The notes below the pieces were generated by a model. The model had not been told where the DNA came from and did no database searches. It was given only the letters and a program-made list of their open reading frames with translations. DNA of 64,000 nucleotides from Ampelocalamus luodianensis (Eukaryota > Streptophyta > Magnoliopsida > Poales > Poaceae), in NCBI GenBank assembly GCA_036346255.1, contig CM070623.1, positions 24,806,875 to 24,870,874 on the forward strand, given 5' to 3'. Shown in pieces: positions 1-12,200 of this stretch (position 1 is the stretch's first letter; every line of letters begins with the position of its first letter). The position numbers and the translations under genes were made by a program.

Positions 1-257
1 TATGGAAATAACAACCTATACAATGTACATATCTAACACCTAACAATTTTAATTATTTAAGAGTTGAAAAAGAGTTCAGCGCTAGAACAATTTTCAACTT
101 TATAAAGGCAGATCCATAATGTTTATTTTTTTTTAGTGGTTTGTAACTATTGTTTCCTAAATTATTAGTACAACGTGCCTATAAAATAGGGATAGGCATG
201 CAATGTAGTGATTCTTTTCTCCACACTGAGGACAACTTGTACTTTAGTTGCATGTAC

Positions 258-3200
258 CTGAAGATTTACAATAGCCACCTTCCCCCCATTCTTGATTGAC
301 ATCAGAGGCATATTACATGCTGGAGTAATCTGCAGGCTGCACAGTATTGGATATCAGAAATAAAAAACAAGGAACAAAAAGCATAACTCATTATTAACAT
401 AAAGCCGTTCAACAAGCAAAAGCGATAAGGTAGGACATTAATACCTACCACCAAAGCCAAAATTAACAATGAATTAATATAAAGCAACATTGATCAAATT
501 GGTCAAATGAGAGGGACATGGGACACAATGCCTTCAATTGGGTCATGGGGAAGAAAATAAACAACAAAGACATGGCACAAGTACTTTCTGTGGAAACAAC
601 TCTTTCCTCATTGAGACAACTTTATACAGCTCCTAACTGAGCCTCCACTACATTCGAGTCTACCTATAGACCACATAAACATAACTAAATGCATAACACG
701 AAGACATGGATGAGGTGCTGTGAGTGGCTGATGATCCTTGCTCTGGCCAGAACCTGTGTGTGCTGTGGCCAAGTCTTGCACCATCCTCAGCCCCACTCAC
801 GTACATTTTTTTTTCTCAAGAAAACAAGATTTCCTCACATACATATGTTGCATGAAAGCAGTATTCAAACTTTCAAAGCCTACTTTTCCGTGCATGAAGG
901 CAAAGGAGAGAGGGGATCTCAACAACCATATACTAAACATGCACTTTACTGTATCGCAGAAGTGCATGAAGACATGTAAAACATCAATCTTGCATTTTAT
1001 CTTTTAATATATCAAAAGCAATTGTGGAAAATATTAATCTGACCATCAATCAATCCAGATCAAGGTTCATGTAACCGCTCCCGGGCATTTTCCCGGCCAG
1101 GCAGCGGTACCGGTAACCGGCCGGTTACCGGTCAAACCGGTTTTTTTCGGTTGAAATTCGCTCGAATTTGCTTAAAATTCGTCCAAAATTCGAAATTTGA
1201 ATTTTGAAGTTGCTAAACCGGATGTTGTAGTTCCGGTTTTGATCTTCCCAGAGGGGGTCCGGTAGCCGGTTACCGGCCGGGAATTTTATCCCTGATCCAG
1301 ATCACGGCTCCCATTCTTTGAAGGAGCCAGGTCCAGATAGGTATTGATCGATCCCCCATGTACCTGCTTTAGGTAATCGACCTTTATGTCTTATCTAGGA
1401 TGACTTCTTGGCACAGCGTCAACTTACAATGGCCTTAGGAGACATTACACCTTGGACTATCATTCTTGCAAAGTGAATGTACTGTTAGGAAGCATTTACA
1501 ACACACTTTTGTTGACAAGCTACAACCATGCCAACTGAATGGCTATTTTTCTCACTTGTGACAACGTACCACTTCTTGCCTTAGAGCTGTGACGCCACGT
1601 AGGCATTTCGGGGAAATGTTGTGTCGCTATGTCGGATGAATGGATTATCATTCTCCATATCTGTGCAACTTAGGTGACTGAACCAAGTGGTGCACCATCC
1701 TCTGGCTCACTCCTGTCACATGTTCCTCGAAAGGAGAAGTATGTGAAGCCCACTCTTCCATGCATGTCGACAAAGATATAGGAATCACAACTATGATATA
1801 CTAAGTGTGCAGTTTGTTGCATGGTTGTCATGCATGTATAAAATTGATCTTTTGATGCTTCTAAAGAAATTTATGGAGAAGTATTAATCCAGCCATTGAT
1901 CTTCCCAGGTTAAGCATAGAGAATCATGGAACAGTATCATGCCTAGCATACAACTCACAATTAAGTAAAACTAGCCAACTGGCCCAAGCAATTGTGCACA
2001 ATGCTCTAGTGTTGTAGGATATTCTAAAATTGTTCATTTCCATGCTTTCTTTCTGTAAAATTATAAAGCATTCAACTTCTACAGATGTTTTTCAAAATGT
2101 TGTTTATCAATGTATTATATTGAAGCCCATGTACATTCCTGCAATAATGTCTCTTAAGTCTTAAATCTATACCAATTTGAGTAGTTTTGGATCGTAGATA
2201 TAACAAAATTCCTGTTCTGCCCTTGTACTCTCAGAATTTCTATGATCCACTGTGCTGTCCTTCCTGGCCACCACGCCATTGTTGCCTACACCAGCCCTCA
2301 CCACTAGCGAGTGCGAACCCCTGGGATCTCACTGCACCTCCTGCTTATTCTATGACTCCAGCAATATCATCAACTGACCGCTCCCTCTGGCTTACATTCG
2401 AAGCCAAGCACCTTGTCCTACCCTCAGCTTCACTGAAGATGTCCTTCGCCGCACAGCTCTTCTTCCTCTAGGGCTCACTATCAAACTTCAACCATGGTTA
2501 TCAAGTCGACGACTAGTCGACAAGTCGCCGGAGAAGCACCGACTGAAGGCAGCGACTCGACTTGCGTCGGCAAGTCGGGCGACTGGTCAACAAGTCGTCG
2601 ACTTGCCCGTCGACTAGTCGACCAGGCGGCAGCAAGTCGGGCGACTTGGGAAGAGGGACGTGGGGCCCGGCTGTCAGAGGCAGTGTCCAAGAGATAAAGA
2701 AGGAGTGAGGGAGGTGGGGAGAAGGGGAGGGAGGTGGAGGCCGAGAGAGAGAAGGAGCCGGGGAGGGAGAAGGGGAGCTCAGGTCGCCGCCGGGAGGGAG
2801 AGGGGGAGCCGCCGAGAGATCGGGAGGGGGAGGGGCCGAGGGAGGGGGACGTGGGGAGAAGGGGGACTCGGGCAGAGGAGTGGATAGAGATAGGGACATA
2901 GGGTCCATCTGCAAGTGTATATCTGGAGCCAAAACTTTGATGGATCTGTTCATTTTTAATCCATTCTCTCAGTATTTGAATAGAACTATGTTAACTACGT
3001 TCTTGTAATGCAGAAGCACAAAAAAATGGCAAGTGCAAGTATTGCATCCTTCGAGGCCGTGTATGGTCCAAAGACCGATCCAAAACGGAAGGCTAAGTCT
3101 AATGATCCGGGATGGAAGTATAGCTTTTGGCCAGTTATTGGCAACCGAGATTTGGTCCAATGTTTGCTTTGTGACCGGAAGATATCAGGGGGAATAAAAA

Positions 3201-6200
3201 GGTTTAAGGAGCATCTTGCGGGTGGGTTTGGAGATGTTCAAAAATGTGCCAAGACTACAACAGCAATCATGAAAGAGACGCGAGATGCTTTGTGGAAGTA
3301 GAAGGCGCAGACCACTCTTCCTAGATTGTGATGATGAAGGAGAAGATGGTGATAGAGAGAACATGGATGCTACTACTAATTTAGATGAGTTCGAGATGGA
3401 TGACTTTTGAGAGATGACAGTTGGACAAGTTATTGTTGTGGATTTATATTACGTCATTAGACTCTAAGCTTGTGGACTTATTTTATTGTTGTGGACTTAC
3501 GTTGGTTATGTCGTGCTTATTATGTTGCTCATGATTCATGTCATATGAACAGTACCGGTCGACTAGTCAGTGTCTAGTCAGCCGACTAGGCGACTAGTCG
3601 GCAAGTCGGTCACTAGGAGGGTAGTGTCGACTTGCCGACTTAATAACCTTGACTTCAACAACTGTAAATCACTGCCCCTCACTGAACTCTGTCTACTACC
3701 TCCTTTGCCTAGGGATTGGTGAGCAGGGAGGTGGGGAGAGGGACCAGCTTGGCAATGATGACAAACCCACCATGATGTGCCCCCATCACCCAGGGAGGTA
3801 AAGGGAGCGGACTCAAGGTGGGTTGCAGATGCGAAGATGTTGGCGTGGTGCCAGGTGATGGTGGAGGGGCAGGCGGAGAAGGGGAAGTTGAGGATGATGT
3901 CATTCAAGGAGAAGAGAAGGAGGGTGAGGGGCACGGCAGACGAGCTGAATCTATAGTGGATGAGGTGGTAGAGGTAGGGATGTTTGGAGAGGTTGGTTAG
4001 GCAATGCTCCGCACACATGGCGTCTGGGAGACTACGCTGTTTAAAAATGGTACTTGTGGGTCCATTGAGTTTCGAGCTGAATCAAAATGGTACTTGTGGG
4101 TCCATTGAGTTTCGAGCTGAATCTATAGTGGATGAGGTGGTGGAGGTTGGGATGTTTGCAGAGGTTGGCCAGGAAGTGCTCCGCACACATAGCGTCTGGG
4201 AGACAATGTTGTTTAACGCATTTGTGGGTCCAAAGTTTGAGTTGTATACTGGTATATTTGGAAAACGGTTCGAAGCAAGTGGTACATGGGTAACTTTCAC
4301 TAACTAAAAATTTAGAGAGGTAGTCTAAAACAAATAAACCCAAACCCAAGTTACAGCCAATTACAGTAAGTATGCATCCCTCTTTATTTGCCGCATTTTA
4401 TATATATTAATGTGACGAAGAGCTCACAAGATATTATCACCAAACTATTAACATTAATTGGTAAGTGACTGTTTGTAAACACACTAATTTGAGTAATTGT
4501 TATGTGCACGTATGTGCACAAGGCTATGGCAGGCCGGCCGGCCAGCCATATGGGCCCATGGACCAGCAATGCACAGCAGCAGCAAGCGCAGGATCAGGAG
4601 GCTAGCGGCAGCACTTGGCAGCCGCGTAATTAGTTAATTAGTTAGTCTGTTAATTAGTTGTTATGCACACGGTTTAGCAGTAGCATGCGCAGGAAGCGCA
4701 CACATAGCTAGCCGCTCGGCCAGCCACATGGACCCAAGGGATAAGCCACAGCCAGCACGTCCAAGTCCCGCAGCATTATCTTATCTCTTTGTTATTAGTT
4801 TGTTTAAGTCAATCTTATCTCTAAGCTAGTTGGTTAGCCAGATTTGTTAGGGGGCCAACTCATCCTATAAGATGGGCAGCCGTGTCATTTGAAATTAAGC
4901 AATGAAGAAGAATTAAACTCTAGTCTCTCATCTAAAGTCTTCTCCCTCATCTATAGTCTGCCTCATCCAATCACACCGACGCTGCCTGGTTGTCTTCCCG
5001 GCAGCGTTTGCACCGTAATGATCTAAGGATCATTACAGTAACAGAGAAGGAAACAACAAAAATTGAAAACATGTCCATCTATTGCACAAGGATAGCATGA
5101 CCAATACCTAGTTCCTAGACATAGGACAAGGTCAGCTGCTCGACACTGCTCCTTGGCACAAGTCATGTCCTCAGGGGGTAAAGCATCCTGCAAAATCAAT
5201 TTAATTATAAATGAACTAGCAGGAACTTTGAAAGGGATGTGTACAAGATGGCATTAAAGAAAACTATAACTAAACTGGTAACAAGGCCACATAGCACTAG
5301 GCGCCTGTTCTATTTCTTTTCATGTGATACAGAGCATAAATAGATCTTATTTCTAAATAATTGACTTCCTAAGAAAAATGAAAATACAGTCAGAAAACAG
5401 CCTAACAATTTTCACAATAATATTTCCCAAGCATACCAACATTCTAATATTCTAGAAGTTCTGATCTCTCAAGAAGCAACAAAACAGTCTGATCTCTCAA
5501 GAAGTAACAACACAGTCCCTTGGAACTATCTGGTGTAATGCCCCAAGTTTTCAATGGAATTTTGAATTTGTGATTTAATTTGAATTCGGATTTGAAGTTT
5601 AAACTTAAGTTTAAAATCTTACTTTATTTTGGAAATCCGAGACCATAGATGCGTAGAGCTTGCCGAGATGGTCGAAATCGACTATTTGTTTGCTCGATTT
5701 GGAAGAGTGAAAAGTTGTGGACACTAGAAGTTGAATGGCCGAGATTAATTGGGAAAAAAAAAAGAAAAAAAGTGGGCCAGGCTAGCCCAAGCTGGCCCAT
5801 GCCATCCCTATTTAAGAGGGCTGGGTAGGCAGCCCTAACACTAGCCACCACTTTCCCTAACCCTAGCCTCCCAGCCGAGCCTCCATGCCTTAGTTGTTTC
5901 GGTTGACATCTGCTGCTGTGACAGGGGTTTCGGCTGCCATCCGCTGCCGCGGCAGGATTTCTGCTGTCGCAGCAAGCCACTGTTGCTGGTGCCGCAAGCC
6001 CTAGTCGCCGCTGCCACGACAAAGTTTTTTGCTGCCGCGGCAAGGTTTTTGGCTGCTGCAACAGGTTGCTGCTGCCGCGAACCATTGCTAGCTGCTGCCG
6101 CTGTGTTGCTGTCACCGCTGCCGCCGATCACTGCCGCGGAAGAAAAACTCCGATGCGGCAAGGAAAACGTCTGCCACCGCAAAGTTTTTGCTGCCACAGC

Positions 6201-9200
6201 AGAGGGCTAGAGTAGATGGGAGAGGGATTCTAGAGGAGAAGGGTCCTCTAGAAGAAGGCTCCAACCAGGAAAGAAGAAGAAAGTGAAGGAACAAATGAAG
6301 AAAAGGGAAAATTAGGGTTTCGCTGTTCCGGTCATCTCCGTCGTCCGATTTCGAGGGGTAACGATCTGGAACCCTTTGCTGCAATGTTAGATTAATGTTT
6401 GTTCAAAGAGTAGGGTAGCTCGTTAGCGGGTTTTGGTTAATTGATGCCTTGCTTCGGTTAGTTGTGCTACTGAACCTTGCGAGGGAGTTTTGGGGTATCT
6501 ACATCCTGTTTCATAACTTTGCCATGTTAGGAAAGTTGTAAATTATTGTCTAAGCTTTCTATAGAGTGTAAGATCACTAGATTTGTTTAAACGGTGTAAA
6601 AGTTATAGCTTCTAGAGTGCTGTTATCCAGAATTCTATCGCCGTTAACAGTAGTCATGTGGATTGCTTTATTACATGCATCAGGTGGTCGGATTAAATTA
6701 TGGTTATAACTAGGTTTAGTTAGATAATTTTCCGTAGTTTCTAGAAGTTGTATGGTTTGCTATTTTTCATGTGGTAGAAAAATAGATATAAAATTGTGAA
6801 GTATGTTGTTCTGTAATATTCCAGTTTAAACTTCATGGTTAAAAATGGGGATTTAGATATGTAATCAGAGAATTTGCATAACTAGGACAGTGTAGCAAAT
6901 TTTGTGCAGGTTCTAGAAAATATAGAGTTTGCTATGTTTGGTGTAATGCCCCTGTCTGCTCGTAGTGCGGCCCATATGGCTCATGAGGTGTTGTGTGACA
7001 GTATTAGTCCCATATTGCTCGTCTAAAGTGAGTTGTAGTAGTATATAATACATGTTGGGTCCAAATGTAATACCTCCGGGTTAACCCTTTTACACGAAGC
7101 GATGACGAAAGTGTAAGTGAAGTGATATATGTGCGCGGGTCCGCCCCAAGGTGGGCTGAGCATTGAGCGAATTCTAGACCAGGGTATTACAGATGGTATC
7201 AGAGCATCAACCTTCGTTGCACGGGTGTGTGCGGGACAGAGGTACAGGCATTTGATGCATGGTGCATGTGGGCCCGGAGTGGACATACGACATGGCATAT
7301 GTGCCGCACGGACGCACGATCGTGTATCGATGGGTGGTTCTAAGCATTTGTTGTGTATGCGGTATGCTGTCAAGGGTCTTAAGGAGGGGTGAATGTAATG
7401 CCCATGTTTGCTCGTAGTGCGGCCCATGTGGCTCATGAGTTGTGTGGTAGTATTAGTCCGACATTGCTTGTCTAAAATGAGTTGTAGTAGTATATAATGC
7501 ATGTTGGGTCCAAACGTGGCAACTCTGGGTTAATCCTTTTATACGAAGCGTGGACAAAAGTATAAGTGGGATGCTATGTGTGCGCGGGTCCGCCCCACGG
7601 CGGGCTGGGCATTGAGGAATTTTGGGCCAGGGTATTACATTTGGATTCCTAAAATAAAAGACATGGGTGTTTGATCACTCCGACAGCAGATGGGTTGTCT
7701 GGTAAAGGGGGGTTAATTGTGTCGAGTTTGCGCGTAAGAACGATGTTGAGTTATTTGATATTCATGTACTGTTATTACATGTTTTTTAGGTGGATTATTG
7801 GTTTTATCCAGGGAGTGTTGTTTCAAGTTTGGTGCCGCCTATGCATTGTTCGGTTTTCATGGCTAATAGGCAAGTGCATGGTAGAGCGGTAGACATCGAA
7901 TTGTTTACCCTTGTCTTTACAATTAACTTGTCATGACGTTTATTTATGCTTATTTAAATGACATGATAATGATGATAATATGGCCATGGGGATGACATGG
8001 TAATGATGATAATAGATCACGTTAATGGATAATAAAAAAAAAATTGCATCATTTGCATTCATCGTAAGATTAAACGAGTCAGACCGATGAGAAAGTCATG
8101 TAACTATTCTGGTAAGGTCGGTGAGTAATGTTACATGACTAGTTCGGAGAGCCCTCGGTAAAATCCTACAGAGGTTGTAACTCCACAGGATGGAAGATAG
8201 AGTTGTTCACCGACGAGTGATCGTTATACCGGTATGAGCTGATAATGTCGCATTTGAGCATAGAGTATAATTGAGCATTGCAAACATGAAAATATAATGA
8301 TGTTAATTGACTACATGAAAGATGTTATGGTTAATTGAGTATGAGAATGATGATGATAATGATTTAATTGAATGATAAACTGTTTGTTTGTTATTCTATT
8401 AGGTACTTACTGAGTTTTGGACTCATTCTTGTATTTTTAGGTGATCTTTGAAGACAACATGTATGGGATAGAGTAGCACACGTGTATCACATGCAATCAA
8501 TTACACAGACATTTTACTTAGTTGCTTTCACTAAATCAAGATATGATACTTTCATTTAGAGTCGATTAGTGGTTATCATTAGCTTAATGATTGGAACTTA
8601 GTTTATTTGTTTATGGTTTGATTATATTATTAAAGATAAAGTCTACTTTTCAACCTTGAACTTTTCGAAAAGTTTGGATTTCAACCCTAAACTACAAAAT
8701 CGGGTACAAGCCAACCTCCAACTCTCAAAACCGTTCACTTTACCCCCCTTCCGCCTAAACCACTCCGGTTTCGCTGACGTGGAGGTGAGGCCCACATGTC
8801 AGTCCTACTTTTCCTTTCTTCCTCTTTTTCTCTCTCTCCCCTCTCCGTGCCTCCATAGCGTCGCCCCTCCCTCCCTATCTATCTCCCTCTCCACCGCGTC
8901 GCCCCCTGCCGCCTCCTCCTCCCTCTCTCTCCATGCCTCCTCTGGCCCCCTCTCCATGCCTCCCGAGCGCCCCGCCGCCTCCTCCGCCTCTCATGCCTCC
9001 CGAGCCGCCTCCTCCTCCCCCCTCTCCATGCCCCCTCGAACCGCCCCTGCCGCCTCCTCCTGCTATCCACGCCTCCACCGCGTCGCCCACCACCGCCTCC
9101 TCCTCCCTCCCTCTCCATACTTCCATCGCGCCGCCCACCACCTCGCTAGAGACCATCGTCGCCGACCTCCACCTCCACGCCATGGCCGCCGCCGGTGCCA

Positions 9201-12200
9201 GCACGCCTCAGGCCACCTTGGGCCAAGCCGAGGCGACCACTAGTTTCACCGTGCCGAGGCCGTGCTCGTGCGTGCGTCGCCTTTCCCTCCCCGTTGTTAG
9301 AGCTCACCATCACCATTGAGCCCGCGCCGTTCTGCTCACCGCCGCCACCCGCCTGCCAGAGCTCCAAGACGAGGCGGCTGTTGCGGGACACGACCAGGCG
9401 GGAGTAATCCAAGAGACCATCATCCGTGCGTCGCGTTCGCGCGTCGACGAGCGAAGCCGATGCAGTACGCCGCGACCGGGAAGCCGCCACGAGGTCATCG
9501 CGATGCAATGCGGTTGTAGCGCGATCGATGCCCGATTTGGGGATTTGGGATTTGGGGCTCATCCGTGGAGGTGGCAAAGACAACTCGGGAGCACCGCCTA
9601 ACGCGCTCGTCGTCGCCGCCAACATGCGCGTGCCATTGTCGCTTCCACGCCTCTATCCACTCATCCGCGAGGCGGCGCGACGACTGGGAGAAGATGGCGC
9701 ACGGAGAGAGAGGGAGGCCGAGCCAAGGTGGCACAAACTAGAGGAGGAGCAGGGGCCGGACCGAGCTGGCAGGCGGGCCAAGGCGGTGGCGCCAGAGTCG
9801 GAGCGGCGTTGGGACCAAGCCGCGAGGAGGAGCGACCTTTTTCGGCCGTGAGTGGAAAGAAAGGAATGAGAGGATGATATGTGGGCCCCGTAAATAGATT
9901 TTTTGTTTTATTTGCTAAGTGGTTGCCATGTCATCGAAAAGAATAATACGTGTCAAAATCATTGACACGTCAACGTCATGTCACCCAAAACCGCTCCTGT
10001 TTGGGTTGAAGGGGGTAAAGTGAACGGTTTTGAGAGTTGAAGGTTGGTTTGTACCCGGTTTGTAGTTTAGAGTTGAAATCCAGACTTTTTGAAAAGTTCA
10101 AGGTTGAAAAGTAGACTTTTCCCTATTATTAATTGTGTTAACCAATGTTCCCGGGTGCATAGTTCCGGGCGTCCCTCGGGCACGAGTGACCCGAGCGTTT
10201 CTCAGGCACATGTGACCTAAGTTGTGAAAGTTAATCATTTATGCATTTATATTGTTATGATTGTTGATAGGTGACCCGTTGTGAGGTTTAATTCCATGCA
10301 TTGTTTGCTGGAATTATTAGTAAATATAGTTTAAATTGTTAGTGAGAATGACTTGAGTGGCATTCTGGGCTCAGTATTGGGCCGGGGTGAACTTGATGTT
10401 AATGCGTAAATTTTCACTATAGTCAAACACCTTTTTCGTGAACGCATCACCGCAAAAACACAACATGAATTCTAGAAAACAATATTTCAATAATCAAGTA
10501 ACATCACCAAATATCATATACAAAAGTCATTTTGAGGTATTAGTGCCTTCAGTTATTCTCACGTGCAGAAAGCTGTTACTGTAGCTGATGCATATTGTAG
10601 TAACATGCTGTTCATGCAGGCTTGTTGGTGCACTATTAGTAGGAAAGTAGAGATAAGAATAATTAGTTTCCTTGTCAGTTGGGTTTACCTTCTTATATAT
10701 ATATTCCATGTATTAGAGATAAGTTTACTTAGAGATGGAGATTGTTTCTTTGGGTAAGTCAAAGTCAAGTTATCCCTACAAAAGGGATAGCATATATCTA
10801 TTATCAATTAAGCAAGAAGAACAACGCATTAGTCTCCTCGCCGAAGTTCTATCATCCATCTCTGTCTGATCTCCTCTTTCTCGTCCAGGCCCTCCTTAGT
10901 ACGGAAGTTACATCGTCCGGGCTTATCACTGTTATGGCTAAGATTCTAAATGGGCATGGACCATATTAGAACAAAAATATCCAAATTCTGTAGCAGGGAC
11001 TAAGTAAGTGCAACACTAATAAAAAAAATTGTAGTGTTAACAGAACTTCCAGTTGCCACAGGAAAGCATTTTGCTGGTAAAACCGGTCAAGAAAGAAAAT
11101 TTGTAGCTCTAGCATATAGGAGATGTAGTGTTTACCTCCCAATCAAGAACTGTATCTTTTAATCTAGTTCCACAGTTCTTATCAGAACAACGCCTCGGAG
11201 TATCCTTCAGTCCTATTGTCTCAATTTCAAAATCACGTAGGTACCTTCAAACAGAGAAGGGTTTCTCAATAAAGGGCTAACTGTATAAACCAAGACAAGA
11301 AAAAGGAACTATTTCGGCATCTAGAGTCCCTAATAAAGTATAATATATGTATAGCAAGCTAAAGCATACTCCATTTTACAGCATGGGCAGATCTCCTTAA
11401 AAGAATTCCCATGCAATTCAGCCAGCTTCTCCCTTGGGAGGCCAGAACGCAGATGTAGGCTGTCAACATTCTGGCAAACACAACCTCCATAAGCCTTGTC
11501 CAAGCTCAAATTACATGGATAACAGATGTATGGTTGTGATAAGGTATAAACGAAGCAATTTGTTCATCACATAGAAGAATATCATAATAAAAACAACAGA
11601 CTTTAGCAGTAAAATTTGTGAAATACGAAAAAAGTAGTTGCCATATTCAAATTGTTATATTATATATTGATTTGAATATGTAAACTCCTTAGCACTAAGA
11701 TGTGTAGAATAACGAATATCTGCAACTCCTACAAACACATTTTGCAATGGAGCACAAGTCTCCGTAAGAGTATGGTATTGGGCATAGATACCAATTCAAA
11801 GCCCAATGTACATTACACTTAGTTGAATTGTGCATACCTGGCTTATTACAAATTTTAGGAGTCCTGCTCTCTCCAATTCAACTAGTGCCATATGAGTCAA
11901 ACTTGGAACTGCTCGGTGAAATGGGAGTGATGCATCAGGAACACCTTTTCCTGCATGCTACAAAACATATCCAAATAATGGTTTATCACGAAATGTAGTA
12001 TCCTCCTATAGGAAATGCAAATATTTGAAATTTACTATGATGTGAACAAGTGTGGTTAGTTAACATAGTAAAACTGCAGAATTTTATAAAGCATAACTTT
12101 TTTAGGGTACCTAAGTGTTCCATAAAACTATACTTGTCATGCACTTAAACGTGAATTGCATGGCACTCAACATGAATTGCATGGCACTCAAGTACATTTA

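Larger units (their letters stand above)
337..5107 (-). other. SRT1 intron 7 (4.8 kb), TE-bearing
   Basis: This intron separates the exon ending LCLGT from the one beginning LQITP. It contains hAT-like elements at 1061-1294 and 2493-3651, a solo LTR at about 4498-5037, tandem repeats near 3941-4216, and an old diverged duplication (about 770-1050 versus 1690-1905). The stretches 2160-2490 and 3660-4310 are moderately GC-rich with short ORFs that I do not recognise on either strand. I see nothing else that I can name. Confidence 0.8.
5534..10395 (+). mobile_element. Large gypsy-type LTR, solo or 3'-truncated, carrying two later insertions
   Basis: It starts TGTAATGCCCCAAG, a common start for grass Ty3/gypsy LTRs. 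A TATTTAAG box (5809) is followed by a leader with CCCTAACCCTAGCC, then AAGGGTAACGATC-type sequence (6355) that recurs in the LTR beginning 39913. The last recognisable LTR sequence is GGGCCGGGGTG at about 10390; no clean CA end or 5-bp duplication was found, so the right border is approximate. No primer-binding site or gag/pol follows. Without the TRIM and TIR element the LTR is about 2.7 kb. Confidence 0.6.
5188..11135 (-). other. SRT1 intron 6 (5.9 kb) with nested insertions
   Basis: The intron lies between the exon ending VLDWE and the exon starting DALPP. It holds a large LTR (about 5534-10395) that was later hit by a TRIM and a long-TIR element, plus a copia-like LTR remnant near 10574-10970. 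The sequence 5188-5530 and 10975-11135 is ordinary AT-rich intron with nothing else recognisable. Confidence 0.8.

Noticed and set aside
7194..7205. tRNA genes near the tRNA-like words (also at 61714)
   Set aside because: These are only 12-13 nt primer-binding sites; no cloverleaf or full tRNA sequence is present.
8656..9851. Several long Pro/Ala/Arg-rich ORFs on both strands
   Set aside because: GC-rich low-complexity sequence inside a TIR element, with overlapping ORFs in all frames and no domain.
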